In this document: piece by piece, positions 17,330 through 26,746 of the stretch
How positions within the stretch are numbered: position 1 is the first letter of the stretch
How the letters are laid out: every line of letters starts with the position of its first letter
Origin: Flavisolibacter tropicus
Lineage (GTDB): Bacteria; Bacteroidota; Bacteroidia; Chitinophagales; Chitinophagaceae
Reading direction: 5' to 3'
Length of the DNA stretch: 64,000 nucleotides
Assembly: GCF_001644645.1 (NCBI RefSeq)
Contig: NZ_CP011390.1
Coordinates: forward strand, 4,274,001 to 4,338,000
The notes under the pieces: model-generated
What the model saw: the letters and a program-made list of their open reading frames with translations, nothing else
Told to the model about the DNA's origin: nothing
Database searches by the model: none
Position numbers and translations under genes: made by a program

Positions 17330-17696
17330 CGTGAAAGGAGCCAAGCACGCCCCCGGCCCCTAAAGGGGAGGGCCAGTGATCGTGAAACGTGAGAAGTCAA
17401 ACGTGAAAAGGTTTCCTAAAACTCAATCTTACTTTATAAAAGAAAAGCACTCCGATAATGGAGTGCTTTTTCATTATTGATAATTGAGTATTGAGCGTTG
17501 AGCATTGACCATTCCCTCCCTTCTTCCTTCATCATTCCTTGTTGCTTGTTCGTTATTCTTCTCCTGTTCTCCTTTGCCCTGTGCGAAACTTTTTCTCTGT
17601 GTCCCTTTGTGTTCCCGGTGTCCCTGTGGTTCAAAACGCTGCGCCATCGGCGCTATTTGCGGGGGCGCCCTGTGCATGGGTGCTCCCCTTTAGGGT
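17330..17696. repeat. Right arm of large inverted repeat (composite repeat, copy 4)
   Basis: This is the reverse complement of the segment at 12892-13272, with the same modules in mirrored order and only scattered substitutions plus variation beside the hairpin. It begins about 50 bases behind the M16 peptidase stop codon. The two arms enclose 4.06 kb holding the AIM24-like gene and the M16 gene, transcribed away from each other and each toward one arm. Confidence 0.85.
17443..17470. terminator. Hairpin of the GCACTCC family
   Basis: An 11-bp perfect stem AAAAGCACTCC/GGAGTGCTTTT with a six-base loop is followed by a T-rich tail on the plus strand. It probably terminates the M16 peptidase transcript. 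Confidence 0.8.
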
Positions 17697-17791
17697 ATGG
17701 GGGCGTGATTAGAAAATGGGAAAAGCCACCTGAACCTAAAGTCTTTGGCCTTATTTGTGTGCCTTTATTGTTAAACTGTTCGATTTTGTTG

Positions 17792-17902
17792 ATGATGGGA
17801 TTTTTACTGATTGTGTTCTTTTTCGTTCTAATCTACTTCCTGGTATTTGCGGCCAAGAAAAGGGTAGAAGGTTCTGATTTGGGTGAGCATCATAGCGTGT
17901 AA
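17792..17902 (+). CDS. Possible 36-residue single-span membrane peptide
   Basis: After the right repeat arm there is a short ATG frame with a strongly hydrophobic stretch, GFLLIVFFFVLIYFLVFAA, followed by a positive KKR and a polar tail. It would be a one-pass membrane peptide with its C-terminus in the cytoplasm. No homologue or ribosome site is evident, so it may be a chance frame. Confidence 0.25.
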   Translation: MMGFLLIVFFFVLIYFLVFAAKKRVEGSDLGEHHSV

Positions 17903-17992
17903 GCCTAATGGTATAAATACCTGGCCACTAAAACAGTGTTATGTATTTAGTCAACCAGGTATTACTGTTTCAGAGGAACTATTCTGTTTATA

Positions 17993-18883
17993 CTAGGGTT
18001 TTATAAATGGACGAACAATTTCTAGTATCTGTTCTTTTGTCAATGGCTCATCAAAGGCTTCAGAAGCTTCAGTGGAAGCAATACTTTGCCCATTAATATT
18101 TGTGATCGTTACGTTGGCCTGTGTTACATTTTCTTCTCCATCATACGACTTCTGTATAGCAGCGTCTGCTGTTCCATTACCTGTAGTAATGCCACTTTGA
18201 TTTAACGTGATCCAAGGCTGTAGTGTACTGCCATTTGGAATTAAGTTTGGTGCTGGTATCATACGACGCATATGACGAAGTTTAGCTGCATGCCGTGCTT
18301 CTACAGAGTGAATGCGCAAGGCTGCTTCCAGCACATCGTTATTGCTCATTAGATTAGCAGATTGTCCTTTATAAGCGCGTACACCGGTGTCTTCAAAAGT
18401 TTGAGCTACAGCCAGTAGTACCTTATAATCGGTAAAGGCAGAAGCAAAAGGTCCCGTGCCGCTTCCCATGCCGCCTGTGAAGTCAAAGTTGGCCGCTGTA
18501 AAATTGACGGGCGTGCCACCCAAACTGGTAATGGCTGTTTTAAGAAACGCCACATGTGCCACTTCATGATCGCGGATCAGCGTCAATGCTGCTTTGTCAG
18601 AAGCTGACGCGGTAGCTGCGGCAGCTGATGTTACCGCTTGCTTATAGAATTCAGCTTCCAAGTGTTCCAGTGTCAAGGCAAAGTTTAATACATCCACAAT
18701 GGTAGACGAACTTTGGCCATAAGCTTTTTTAAACAAACTGCCCAATGCTGAGGGTATAGCTGTAGCTGCCAGTACTTTACCAACAAAAGCAAAGCGTTGC
18801 ATAGCGCTCCGGCGCGTATCTAACTTCTCGTAAACTTCTGGGTCTACCTTTTCTATTTCAGATATAATATTTTGAAAGTTCAT
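17993..18883 (-). CDS. Exported ferritin-like domain protein (Ferritin_2 type)
   Basis: The 296-residue protein has a Tat-like signal: TRRSAMQRFAFVGK at residues 24-37, then a hydrophobic stretch to about residue 54. The body shows the four-helix ferritin-like pattern, with VLNFALTLEHLEAEFYKQAV near 66, LIRDHEVAHVAFLKTAI near 102 and ALRIHSVEARHAAKLRHMRR near 188. The Glu and His residues in these helices fit a di-metal site. It follows the next ferritin-like gene by 11 bp, so the two form an operon. Metal binding is likely; the reaction is unknown. Confidence 0.85.
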   Translation of the reverse strand: MNFQNIISEIEKVDPEVYEKLDTRRSAMQRFAFVGKVLAATAIPSALGSLFKKAYGQSSSTIVDVLNFALTLEHLEAEFYKQAVTSAAAATASASDKAALTLIRDHEVAHVAFLKTAITSLGGTPVNFTAANFDFTGGMGSGTGPFASAFTDYKVLLAVAQTFEDTGVRAYKGQSANLMSNNDVLEAALRIHSVEARHAAKLRHMRRMIPAPNLIPNGSTLQPWITLNQSGITTGNGTADAAIQKSYDGEENVTQANVTITNINGQSIASTEASEAFDEPLTKEQILEIVRPFIKP

Positions 18884-18894
18884 TGTAGCAGGTT

Positions 18895-19614
18895 TTAATT
18901 TGTGGGAAGATTATTAGCATTCAGGCGCGTCTTTAGAAAAGCAGAAGCGATCTCTAACACTTGCTTTGGTGTGCGCACCAAGTCGAGGCCTTGGGAGTTA
19001 ACTGCCTCTGCATTGGCAAATGCCGTTCCTACGTCAGGTGAGATCAACTCGCGAATAACAGCCGCATGGCGCGCTTCTACCGAAACAATCTTTCCTGCCA
19101 CTAGCAGGTAAGTAGGATTGGTTAGCAGTTTGCCGGCACCGTTATACGCTGAAACACCCAGGTCTTCAAAAGCCTTTGCCGTTGCCAATACGCTGTCACG
19201 ACTACTAAAGTTGATGTTACTGAAGTTGACTTCCAGGTTTTGAATGGCATTACTGCCTAGGGCATTTTTAAAGAACTCACGGTGGGCAATTTCATGATCG
19301 CGGATATCTTTCAAATACTCCGTTTCCATCGCGGTAATCCCACTAAAAGGCGTTTCCATAACTTTTGTGTAAAAAGCAGCTTCCAATTGCTCTAACGCAT
19401 ATGCATAGTTTAAAACACCAGTGTCGCCACTGCCCAGGTTTACGGCATTGGGGTCGCTACCCATATCGTCGCCCAAATCGGCAGTGCACGAAGCACCTAC
19501 CAAGGCGGTTGCCACCGCTGTCCCACTAAATAATAAAAACTTACGACGATGAATTTTAGAGTCTTGCACAGGCGTATCCTGGCCGTTCTGTACCACAGCT
19601 GATCGCGGATCCAT
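18895..19614 (-). CDS. Ferritin-like lipoprotein (Ferritin_2 type)
   Basis: The 239-residue protein has KIHRRKFLLFSG at residues 21-32, then a hydrophobic segment ending in lipobox LVGASC (Cys43). This suggests a folded lipoprotein exported by a twin-arginine-like route. Ferritin-like helices carry YALEQLEAAFYTKVM, DIRDHEIAHREFFKNAL and GKIVSVEARHAAVIREL. It is a paralogue of the downstream gene, with the same helix motifs. Being first in the pair, it may define the operon promoter in the 290-bp gap upstream. Confidence 0.85.
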   Translation of the reverse strand: MDPRSAVVQNGQDTPVQDSKIHRRKFLLFSGTAVATALVGASCTADLGDDMGSDPNAVNLGSGDTGVLNYAYALEQLEAAFYTKVMETPFSGITAMETEYLKDIRDHEIAHREFFKNALGSNAIQNLEVNFSNINFSSRDSVLATAKAFEDLGVSAYNGAGKLLTNPTYLLVAGKIVSVEARHAAVIRELISPDVGTAFANAEAVNSQGLDLVRTPKQVLEIASAFLKTRLNANNLPTN

Positions 19615-19852
19615 AGTATTGATGTTTAAGGGTGAGAGAAACTTTAATCTACTACTTACGGGTTTTTCTAAATAATGGATTTAACAAGTAGAAAAAATAA
19701 GTAGACTGTTGATAATGCAATATTTGTTCTTCTTTTAAAAGATGCTATGTGTGTTCTTGTTTAAGGAATTAATTCGGTTATGCATACATGTTTTAAACAA
19801 AAGCAATCTACGGAGTAGCATCTGTGTAACAGCTGCCTCTTTTATCATAAGC

Positions 19853-19884
19853 AAAAAAAGCGGCCCCTCTTTTGTGGGGCCGCT
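19853..19884 (-). terminator. Intrinsic terminator of the efflux operon
   Basis: On the minus strand a nine-bp stem, AGCGGCCCC/GGGGCCGCT with an eight-base loop, is followed by seven T. It lies 23 bp behind the stop codon of the RND permease gene. Confidence 0.9.
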
Positions 19885-19906
19885 ACCGTTCTATAACTAT
19901 AACCGT

Positions 19907-22900
19907 TTATATCCAACTGCCTATAAAAGCTTCTCCTACATCGGAGCCTTTGTACTTGCGTCTGCGGCGTGCAACATTTCTTCTTTGACGAAGCATAGTG
20001 ACTACCATCAATGGTATAAATACCACTGTTAATGGAGGAATGCCTAGCATGGAAATCCACTTGCCACCATACATGTTGCGCATTGGGCGTTTTAAACGCT
20101 CTGCAATCAGGTACATAGAAGGTACGATCAGCAAGGTCATGAAGAAGGCGAAGGCCAGACCAAAGATGATCGTCCAGGAAAGCGGTTTCCAGAACGCTGC
20201 GTTATCACCTCCAAAGAAGATATGCGGATTCAGATCGGCAAACATGGTAATGAAGTTGATATTAAAACCAACAGCCAGTGGGATCAAACCTAGGATGGCG
20301 GCAAGGGCTGTTAACAATACCGGGATGATACGGGTTTTACCAGCCTGTATAACGGCTTCCCTTGTACGTATTCCACGGCTTCTCAACTCATCGGCAAACT
20401 CAATTACCAGGATACCATTCTTCACCACAATACCTGCCAGACCCACAATACCAATACCTGTCATTACAACAGAAACGGTCATGCCGGTCAAGGTAAAGCC
20501 TAGTAATACCCCGATCACGCTAAAGATAATTTCGGAGAGGATGATCACCGATTTACTTACAGAGTTAAACTGCAGTACCAAAATGAATAAGATCAACATA
20601 AGGGCTATCACAAGAGCCTTACCTAAGAAGGCGCCTGTTTCAGCCTGCTGCTCACTTTCACCCGTTTGCGTAATAGTAACATTGTCAGGCTTGCCCTTAA
20701 AGTCGGCAATGCGATCTGTTACCACAGGTGTTACAGAAGCAGGCGTATAGTCGCTCAATACATTGGAGCGGATGGAAATGGTACGTTTCTGATTTTTACG
20801 TTTTACACTTCCATAGGTGCTGGTGTAATCTACTTTTACCAAGGTAGAAATAGGAACACTTTTTACACGGCCACCGGTTGCCATATCCCTGAAGGAGATG
20901 TTCATATTCAACAGGTCGCTGATGCTCTTACGTTGCAGCAGATTATTCCGCAATTGGATCTTGTATTCATCTTCCCCTTCTTTGATCTTAGAAACCTCTC
21001 TGCCAAACAAGGCTGTGCGGATAGCCATCCCAACCTGTGCAGAAGAAACACCTTCAATCAAGGCGCGCTCACGGTCTACCGTAAGTGTAATTTCAGGATT
21101 GTTCAGGTCTACGTCCATCTTCAGCTCTTCAACACCTGGAATCTGTGCCGCATCCAGGTAGTTCTTTAATGCCACTGCTGTTTTGGTAAGGGCGTCAAAG
21201 TCTTCACTTGCTACTTCTATATTTATTGGCGGCTCTGTTGGAGGACCACCTTTTTCCTGGTCTACCGATAATTCCGCTCCTGGTATACCTTTCACCACGT
21301 TTCGGATTGAGTCGAGGTAAGGAGCAGAAGAAACGCCATCGCGCTTTTCAAAGTCTACAAAGGATACCTGTACGCGGCCTAGCTCGGGGCGCGTACTTCT
21401 ATCACCGCTCATAGGGTCAGAAGCACCTACGGCTACGTTACTGATCACACTTTCTACAATCGGGTTCTTTTTGCCTCCTTCCATACCCAAGGCCTTATAC
21501 ACGCGTTTCTCCAGGTCGCGGGTAATGGAGTCTGTATATTCTACATCCGTACCGGTCGGCAACTTCAGGTATACATATACATAGTTAGGGTCGCTCTTGG
21601 GGAAAAACTCCACGGCTACACGTCCGGTTTTAGTAGCCACACCAAAGGACATAAATGAGAAGATCAATAAGCCAAAGGTTCCTAAAAGTAACCACACAGG
21701 ACGCCAGCCATGCAAGGCCCAGCGCAGTGAGCGTTCATAGCGGTACATGATAGCCGGTAAAACGCGGTTTTGGAAGCGGTGAATGGTATCTTCCAGTACA
21801 TAGCGGTTGAGCAATATCATCAACAGCATAAACAAGGTTAGGTTCCCCAAAAAGCGGAAGCCTGCAACATCTAATAAAACACCGATTGCTGCAACGATCC
21901 AGAAAGTAGGTTTGCGGAAAATAGCATTCTTCGGTTGCGGGTTGCCGTGCGCATCGTGGGTCATGAAGTCAACCGCAAATACAGGGTTCATGATAAAGGC
22001 TACGATCAACGAGGCTGTCAAGGTAAAGATCAACATTGTAGGCAGGTAGATCATGAACTTACCAATGATGCCCGGCCAGAACAATAAGGGAAAGAAAGGT
22101 GCCAGCGTGGTTAATGTACCCGCCAGTACCGGTATCCATACTTCGCCCGCCGCTACCATAGCCGATTTGGCAGCTGATAATCGGCCGTTGGATTGTGTAT
22201 AGATCCGGTGAGTATTTTCAATTACCACAATGGCATCATCCACAATAATACCCAGACCAAAGAGCAGGGCAAATAGTACAATGAAGTTCAAGGTTACGTG
22301 TGTACCCACGATCAGGTCTGCTGCTGGTAAAAACAAGAAGGCTACGAACATACTAAGTGGTACTGATAGCGCCACAAAGAAGGCGTTGGTTACACCCATA
22401 AAGAACATCAGGATGATCAGTACCAGTACGAAACCGATAACAATGGAGTTAACCAGTTCATTGAAAGAGGTGCGAGTCTTAATACTCTGATCACCTGTGA
22501 TCACCACTTTAAGATCCTTAGGAAATTCAGTGGCTTTCATTTCATCCAGCACACGGTTCACATCGTCTGAGGTTTCGATAAGGTTCTCTCCGGCTCGTTT
22601 GATGATGTTGAGCGTAATTACATTCTTGCCATCTAAACGGGCATAGCTTTCTTTTTCCTTGACAGTATCTTTTACTTCTGCAATATCCTTTAAGTAAATA
22701 GGTGCACCATAGGTAGTGCGGATCACTACATTCTCTATGTCGTAGGCTGTTTTGAACTGGCCTTTTAACTGCAGGTTGCGCTTCATGTTGCCTACCTCCA
22801 GCTGACCACCAGAGATATCCATATTCTCGTACTGTACCGTGCGGGCAATATCATCGTAGGTAATGCCCGCAGCTTCCATGCGCAGCGGGTCTACATTGAT

Positions 22901-23497
22901 CTGGAATTCTCTTTCCGGCGCACCTACCAGGTCCACGCGGTTCAACTGTGGCAACTCCTCCAGTTTATCTTTCAGGTCATCGGCATACTTCTTCAAGCGC
23001 ACCATGTCGTAGTCGCCACTCACGTTTAGATACATAATCGGTTGCTCTGAGAAGCTCACCTCCATTACGGTAGGTTCTTGCGTAAGGTCTGTAGGCAGGT
23101 CGGTCTTTGCTTTATCTACCGCATCCTTCACTTTCTGCAAGGCTTCATCGGTTTTCACATCAGTGCTGAATTCTACCACTATGGCCGAGAAGTCCTGTAC
23201 CGATGTACTGGTAGTTTTATTGATCTTGGCACCTGTAATGCTCTTGATCTGTTTTTCAATGGGCTGGGTCACCAGGTTTTCCATATCCCTGGGCGAGTTT
23301 CCTACATATACGGTTTGCACGTAAATGGTAGGAATAACAATATCAGGAAACTGTTCTTTTGGTAGTGTAACAAACTGGAAGATACCTGCCAAACTCACAA
23401 ACAGGATGAGCAGGTAAATGGAGGTTTTGTTTTTGATACTCCAGCTTGTTGGTCCAAACTGCTTAAAGCGATCGGACATGTATTCTTTTACTGACAT
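19907..23497 (-). CDS. RND efflux permease, AcrB/HAE type
   Basis: The 1196-residue inner-membrane pump exports drugs or other amphiphiles using protons. It has TM1 near residue 28, a first periplasmic loop with PDIVIPTIYVQTVYVGNSP, and TM2-TM6 from about 345. TM4 contains GIIVDDAIVVIEN with the paired Asp residues of the proton relay. The second periplasmic loop spans about 625-930 and the final helices run to about 1175. It is longer than E. coli AcrB (1049), with extra membrane-proximal segments around 520-580 and a basic C-terminal tail. It is the last gene of the tetR-tolC-adaptor-RND unit. Confidence 0.95.
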   Translation of the reverse strand: MSVKEYMSDRFKQFGPTSWSIKNKTSIYLLILFVSLAGIFQFVTLPKEQFPDIVIPTIYVQTVYVGNSPRDMENLVTQPIEKQIKSITGAKINKTTSTSVQDFSAIVVEFSTDVKTDEALQKVKDAVDKAKTDLPTDLTQEPTVMEVSFSEQPIMYLNVSGDYDMVRLKKYADDLKDKLEELPQLNRVDLVGAPEREFQINVDPLRMEAAGITYDDIARTVQYENMDISGGQLEVGNMKRNLQLKGQFKTAYDIENVVIRTTYGAPIYLKDIAEVKDTVKEKESYARLDGKNVITLNIIKRAGENLIETSDDVNRVLDEMKATEFPKDLKVVITGDQSIKTRTSFNELVNSIVIGFVLVLIILMFFMGVTNAFFVALSVPLSMFVAFLFLPAADLIVGTHVTLNFIVLFALLFGLGIIVDDAIVVIENTHRIYTQSNGRLSAAKSAMVAAGEVWIPVLAGTLTTLAPFFPLLFWPGIIGKFMIYLPTMLIFTLTASLIVAFIMNPVFAVDFMTHDAHGNPQPKNAIFRKPTFWIVAAIGVLLDVAGFRFLGNLTLFMLLMILLNRYVLEDTIHRFQNRVLPAIMYRYERSLRWALHGWRPVWLLLGTFGLLIFSFMSFGVATKTGRVAVEFFPKSDPNYVYVYLKLPTGTDVEYTDSITRDLEKRVYKALGMEGGKKNPIVESVISNVAVGASDPMSGDRSTRPELGRVQVSFVDFEKRDGVSSAPYLDSIRNVVKGIPGAELSVDQEKGGPPTEPPINIEVASEDFDALTKTAVALKNYLDAAQIPGVEELKMDVDLNNPEITLTVDRERALIEGVSSAQVGMAIRTALFGREVSKIKEGEDEYKIQLRNNLLQRKSISDLLNMNISFRDMATGGRVKSVPISTLVKVDYTSTYGSVKRKNQKRTISIRSNVLSDYTPASVTPVVTDRIADFKGKPDNVTITQTGESEQQAETGAFLGKALVIALMLILFILVLQFNSVSKSVIILSEIIFSVIGVLLGFTLTGMTVSVVMTGIGIVGLAGIVVKNGILVIEFADELRSRGIRTREAVIQAGKTRIIPVLLTALAAILGLIPLAVGFNINFITMFADLNPHIFFGGDNAAFWKPLSWTIIFGLAFAFFMTLLIVPSMYLIAERLKRPMRNMYGGKWISMLGIPPLTVVFIPLMVVTMLRQRRNVARRRRKYKGSDVGEAFIGSWI

Positions 23498-23537
23498 AAA
23501 ATCTCTTTAATGGTTCGTTTCGTTCTTCTAATGAGGC

Positions 23538-24725
23538 TTATGATTTAGTAGTCAGGAGCTGACCTTCATAAAGGTTTTGGAAGCCATCGGTGATCAGCGT
23601 ATCGCCGTTTTGCAGGCCGCTTCTCACTTCCAGTCGCTCACCGTATAATTCACCTACAACAATCTTACGCTTGCGGGCTACCAGGTTGTTACCTTCTTTT
23701 GCGGCTACCATTACAAACTTGCCCTGGTCGTCATTCTGCAAGGTGCTAAGCGGAATGGTAATAGCATTCGTAGCAGCATAGTCCTGGATCTTTACAATGG
23801 CTACCTGGTTTGGATGAAAGTCAGGATCGGATGGGATAGGTGCTTCAATATAGAAAGAGCGCTTAGTGGGGTCGATGGTTTTACCAGCCACTTGCACTTT
23901 GGCATCGATGATACGATTGTTGGCATTGGGTAGCTGCACGTGGATAGTGCTGCCTACACCAATCTTACCGAGGTAGTTTTCTGGAACATCAGCCACTACT
24001 TTTAAACTACCGGTATTTACTATACGAATTTGAGGACCATTGGCTGTTGCACCGGTAAACAGTTCACCTACACGCACATTTACCTGGTCGGCTACGCCAG
24101 CAGTAGGAGCTACTACAGTCATAAGAGCAGCTTGCTTTTGCAGGATGCCTATCTGGCGCTGTAAGGTTTCAGCTTGCGTTTTAGCGCTCAGTACCTGCTG
24201 GTAGGTGCCTATTCCCTGGTCCCACAGGCTTTGGGTGCGGCGGTAGGTATCTTCTGCTGTAGCCAACTGCACACGCAGGGGTTCTATTTGCTGGCGGATC
24301 AATTGATCATCCAACTGCGCCAACAACTGACCTTTGCGTACATAATCGCCCTGCTTTACATACAAGGATTTTACCACGCCACCCTGGCCATTAGGAGGTG
24401 CTACATAAGAAATATTAGTTGCATCAATTCTTCCCTGCAGGTCTACAAAGTGGGTGAAACCACCGGTACTGATTGTTTCAAGAGCAACCAATTTAGGTTT
24501 ACCAGCTGCACTACTAGAGGTATCCAGTTTGGCAATCTCTTTTTCCAGCGCATCGATCTTCGTTGTCAGCTCGCGTTGCTCTTTTTTGAGTTTCTGCAGA
24601 TCGGCTTTTTTGTCGTTCAGTGCCGCGTTTTCGTCTTTATTAGAGCTACCACAAGAGGCTATTACAAAAGCCAGCAGCAGTAGTCCGTAAATATTGTATC
24701 TCATGAATATATTCTTTGTGTTCAT
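23538..24725 (-). CDS. Efflux periplasmic adaptor (membrane fusion) lipoprotein
   Basis: The 395-residue protein has a lipoprotein signal with lipobox FVIASC (Cys25). An unusual N-terminal coiled coil (about residues 36-70, KLKKEQRELTTKIDALEKEI) comes before the standard lipoyl domain. Then follow the hairpin (LRVQLATAEDTYRRTQSLWDQ), the second lipoyl half (VVAPTAGVADQVNVRVGEL) and the beta-barrel and membrane-proximal domains. It links the RND pump to the outer-membrane channel. The ATG at 24704 would also give a good signal peptide. Spacing to the RND gene is 40 bp. Confidence 0.93.
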   Translation of the reverse strand: MNTKNIFMRYNIYGLLLLAFVIASCGSSNKDENAALNDKKADLQKLKKEQRELTTKIDALEKEIAKLDTSSSAAGKPKLVALETISTGGFTHFVDLQGRIDATNISYVAPPNGQGGVVKSLYVKQGDYVRKGQLLAQLDDQLIRQQIEPLRVQLATAEDTYRRTQSLWDQGIGTYQQVLSAKTQAETLQRQIGILQKQAALMTVVAPTAGVADQVNVRVGELFTGATANGPQIRIVNTGSLKVVADVPENYLGKIGVGSTIHVQLPNANNRIIDAKVQVAGKTIDPTKRSFYIEAPIPSDPDFHPNQVAIVKIQDYAATNAITIPLSTLQNDDQGKFVMVAAKEGNNLVARKRKIVVGELYGERLEVRSGLQNGDTLITDGFQNLYEGQLLTTKS

Positions 24726-24734
24726 TGTTTTGGT

Positions 24735-26126
24735 TTATTGAAGTTTTCCTAATGATGATTGATACCCAATCTTGGCTACAGTAGCATTATAAAGGGCGTT
24801 GAAGTAGTTGTTTTGAGCTTGCTGGTAGTCAGCATCTGATTGCAATACTTCAAAGGAGCTACCTAAGCCTTGTTCAAATTTGAGCTTGGTAGTGCTGTAA
24901 ACTTTCAGTGCCAATTCCAGGTTACGTTCTTGTGTATCCAGGTTGTACAAGGCACTTTTCAGGCTTTCGCGACTAACGGTTTGTTGAAAATCAATGGCCT
25001 GCTTAACATTAGTGATATTATTGTCAAGTTTGCTCACTTTCAACTGCGCTTGCTGTGTTCTGTACCGGCGTTGAAAGCCATCGAAAATCGGTACTGAAAC
25101 ATTTAAGCCGATATAGGAACTGTTTAGGTAAACAGTACTACCGCTAAATACGAATCGTTGGCCTTGTCCGCTTAAGGAATAGTTACCTGTTAATGCCACA
25201 GTAGGTAATGCACCCATTTGATTACGCTTCACATCCAGTTGCTGCAACTCCTTTGTAGCCTGCAGTGTACGGATCTCTGCACGATCTTCATACTTAAAGT
25301 CAGCATCTAAAATGCCTTCTTTTATACTGGCAGATGTCAGTTCTTCTTTCAGTACCACAGTATCTTTCTGGGGTAGACCAAGCGCAAACTTCAATGCGGC
25401 ATAAGAGATGGTAACACCATTATCAACGAAGGTGCGTGTGCTTCTTAAGTTGTTTAATTGTACTTGTACACGATCCAGGTCAAGGCGCTCAGCAAAGCCG
25501 TTCTTGAACATAATAGAATCATCGTGATAGAGTTTTTCCAGCCGGCTAATGCTTTCATCAATAAAGTGCAATTGCTTTTGAGCTACTAGAATGGCATAAT
25601 ATCTTCTGTACGCCGAGTCTTTAATACGCTCTTTGGTTTGCTCTATAAAGGCGGTGGATAGGTTCAGCGCTGTTTTGCGGGCTTGCAGGCCTACAAATAC
25701 ATCGGGCTGAAACAGCAACTGCTGTACCGTAGCGCCTACTGCCGTATTCCAGGGCTGTTGAAAGCTTAGTTCCCGTAGTGTAGGTGGTGGCACCTCGGTT
25801 ATGGGGCCATTGCTTCCTTGCACACCTTCTTCTTTTAAGATGGAATACACAACGGTGGAGCTGGCATCCGGGAAAAGAAATTTAGGTAATTGTACATAGT
25901 ACTGTGCGCCGGCTACACCGTTTACCTGGGGTAGTGCACGCCCTAAGGTTTCCTTATTGAGTGCTTCCTGTATCTGGTAGTCCAGTTGTGCATTCTTTAA
26001 TTCAATTACGTTTTTGTAGGCTAGTTCTACGGCTTCTTTTACTGTTAGTTCATGTTTTTCCTGCCCCTGTGCTATAGCAGCTAGTAGCAGTAAACCCAAA
26101 CCAAACAGTCGTTTTAATCGTGTCAT
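24735..26126 (-). CDS. TolC-family outer-membrane efflux channel
   Basis: The 463-residue protein has a signal peptide ending at AIAQGQ and two TolC repeats of long helical hairpins. Recognisable segments are LTVKEAVELAYKNVIELKNA near residue 25, the Gln/Leu-rich coiled helices near 210 (RVQLNNLRSTRT), and LKFEQGLGSSFEVLQSDADY near 420. It forms the trimeric exit duct for the RND pump encoded downstream. Spacing is 5 bp from tetR and 9 bp to the adaptor gene, a tight operon. Confidence 0.94.
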   Translation of the reverse strand: MTRLKRLFGLGLLLLAAIAQGQEKHELTVKEAVELAYKNVIELKNAQLDYQIQEALNKETLGRALPQVNGVAGAQYYVQLPKFLFPDASSTVVYSILKEEGVQGSNGPITEVPPPTLRELSFQQPWNTAVGATVQQLLFQPDVFVGLQARKTALNLSTAFIEQTKERIKDSAYRRYYAILVAQKQLHFIDESISRLEKLYHDDSIMFKNGFAERLDLDRVQVQLNNLRSTRTFVDNGVTISYAALKFALGLPQKDTVVLKEELTSASIKEGILDADFKYEDRAEIRTLQATKELQQLDVKRNQMGALPTVALTGNYSLSGQGQRFVFSGSTVYLNSSYIGLNVSVPIFDGFQRRYRTQQAQLKVSKLDNNITNVKQAIDFQQTVSRESLKSALYNLDTQERNLELALKVYSTTKLKFEQGLGSSFEVLQSDADYQQAQNNYFNALYNATVAKIGYQSSLGKLQ

Positions 26127-26131
26127 CAGTT

Positions 26132-26746
26132 CTAGATTTTGGTTCGTTGACTTTTATATTTCTGAATAAGCTTCTGTCCTTTTGGGGTGGCTAGTCCATA
26201 AAGGAAGTGCTCTAATAGTTGCTCTTCTATGTGCACCAGGTGGGTGCGGTTGTTAGGAAAAACTTCTGGGTTGAAGGAAAGCATGATGTTGTGAATGCGA
26301 AAGCGGGCCAACACATCCATATCAATATCCTCGCGGTAAACACCTTCTGCTATTCCTCTTTCAAAGTTTTTCCAGATCATTTGGTACATGAAGCCATTCT
26401 TATACTCTTTGAATTTTCGGAAGGTATCGGGATGGTATTTTTCCATGTCGATGAGTACGGAGGGGTTCATATTGGCAAACATATCTCTTACCATTTCAAA
26501 GGCGGCGAGCACCTCGTGGATCGCATTTTCAGACGTATCCCTGCCCAGGCAGCACTGCGTTTTGTTTTGCTCCATCACACCGGTAAATACAGCGCTTACC
26601 AGCTCTTCTTTATCCGTGTAATAGTGGTACAGCGTTTTCTTAGACATGCCTACCTGCGCCGCTATATCATCCATAGAAACAGATCGGATACCATAACGGT
26701 TGAATAGCTCGTGTGCTTTTTCTAGTATGCGTTCTTTTGGTTCCAT
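26132..26746 (-). CDS. TetR-family transcriptional regulator of the efflux operon
   Basis: The 204-residue protein has an N-terminal helix-turn-helix (residues 5-50), with GIRSVSMDDIAAQVGMSKKTLYHYY as the signature region. The C-terminal ligand domain is all-helical and variable. As the first gene of the operon it most likely represses its own promoter and is released by a pump substrate. The 480-bp gap upstream should hold its operator, but I could not pick out a convincing palindrome. Confidence 0.92.
   Translation of the reverse strand: MEPKERILEKAHELFNRYGIRSVSMDDIAAQVGMSKKTLYHYYTDKEELVSAVFTGVMEQNKTQCCLGRDTSENAIHEVLAAFEMVRDMFANMNPSVLIDMEKYHPDTFRKFKEYKNGFMYQMIWKNFERGIAEGVYREDIDMDVLARFRIHNIMLSFNPEVFPNNRTHLVHIEEQLLEHFLYGLATPKGQKLIQKYKSQRTKI

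Noticed and set aside
17434..17693. Open frames in both directions reading SLCVPLCSRCP-like or NHRDTGNTKGHRE-like peptides
   Set aside because: They lie inside the composite repeat at 12.9 and 17.5 kb and are read from the same DNA in several frames. Such peptides are a known sign of intergenic repeats, not genes.
12892..17696. Composite transposon flanked by insertion sequences
   Set aside because: The flanking arms have no transposase frame and no target-site duplication I could see. Inverted intergenic repeats explain the structure better.
20666..21169. Long plus-strand frames inside the RND and adaptor genes
   Set aside because: They are antisense shadows of strongly supported minus-strand genes and have no motifs.
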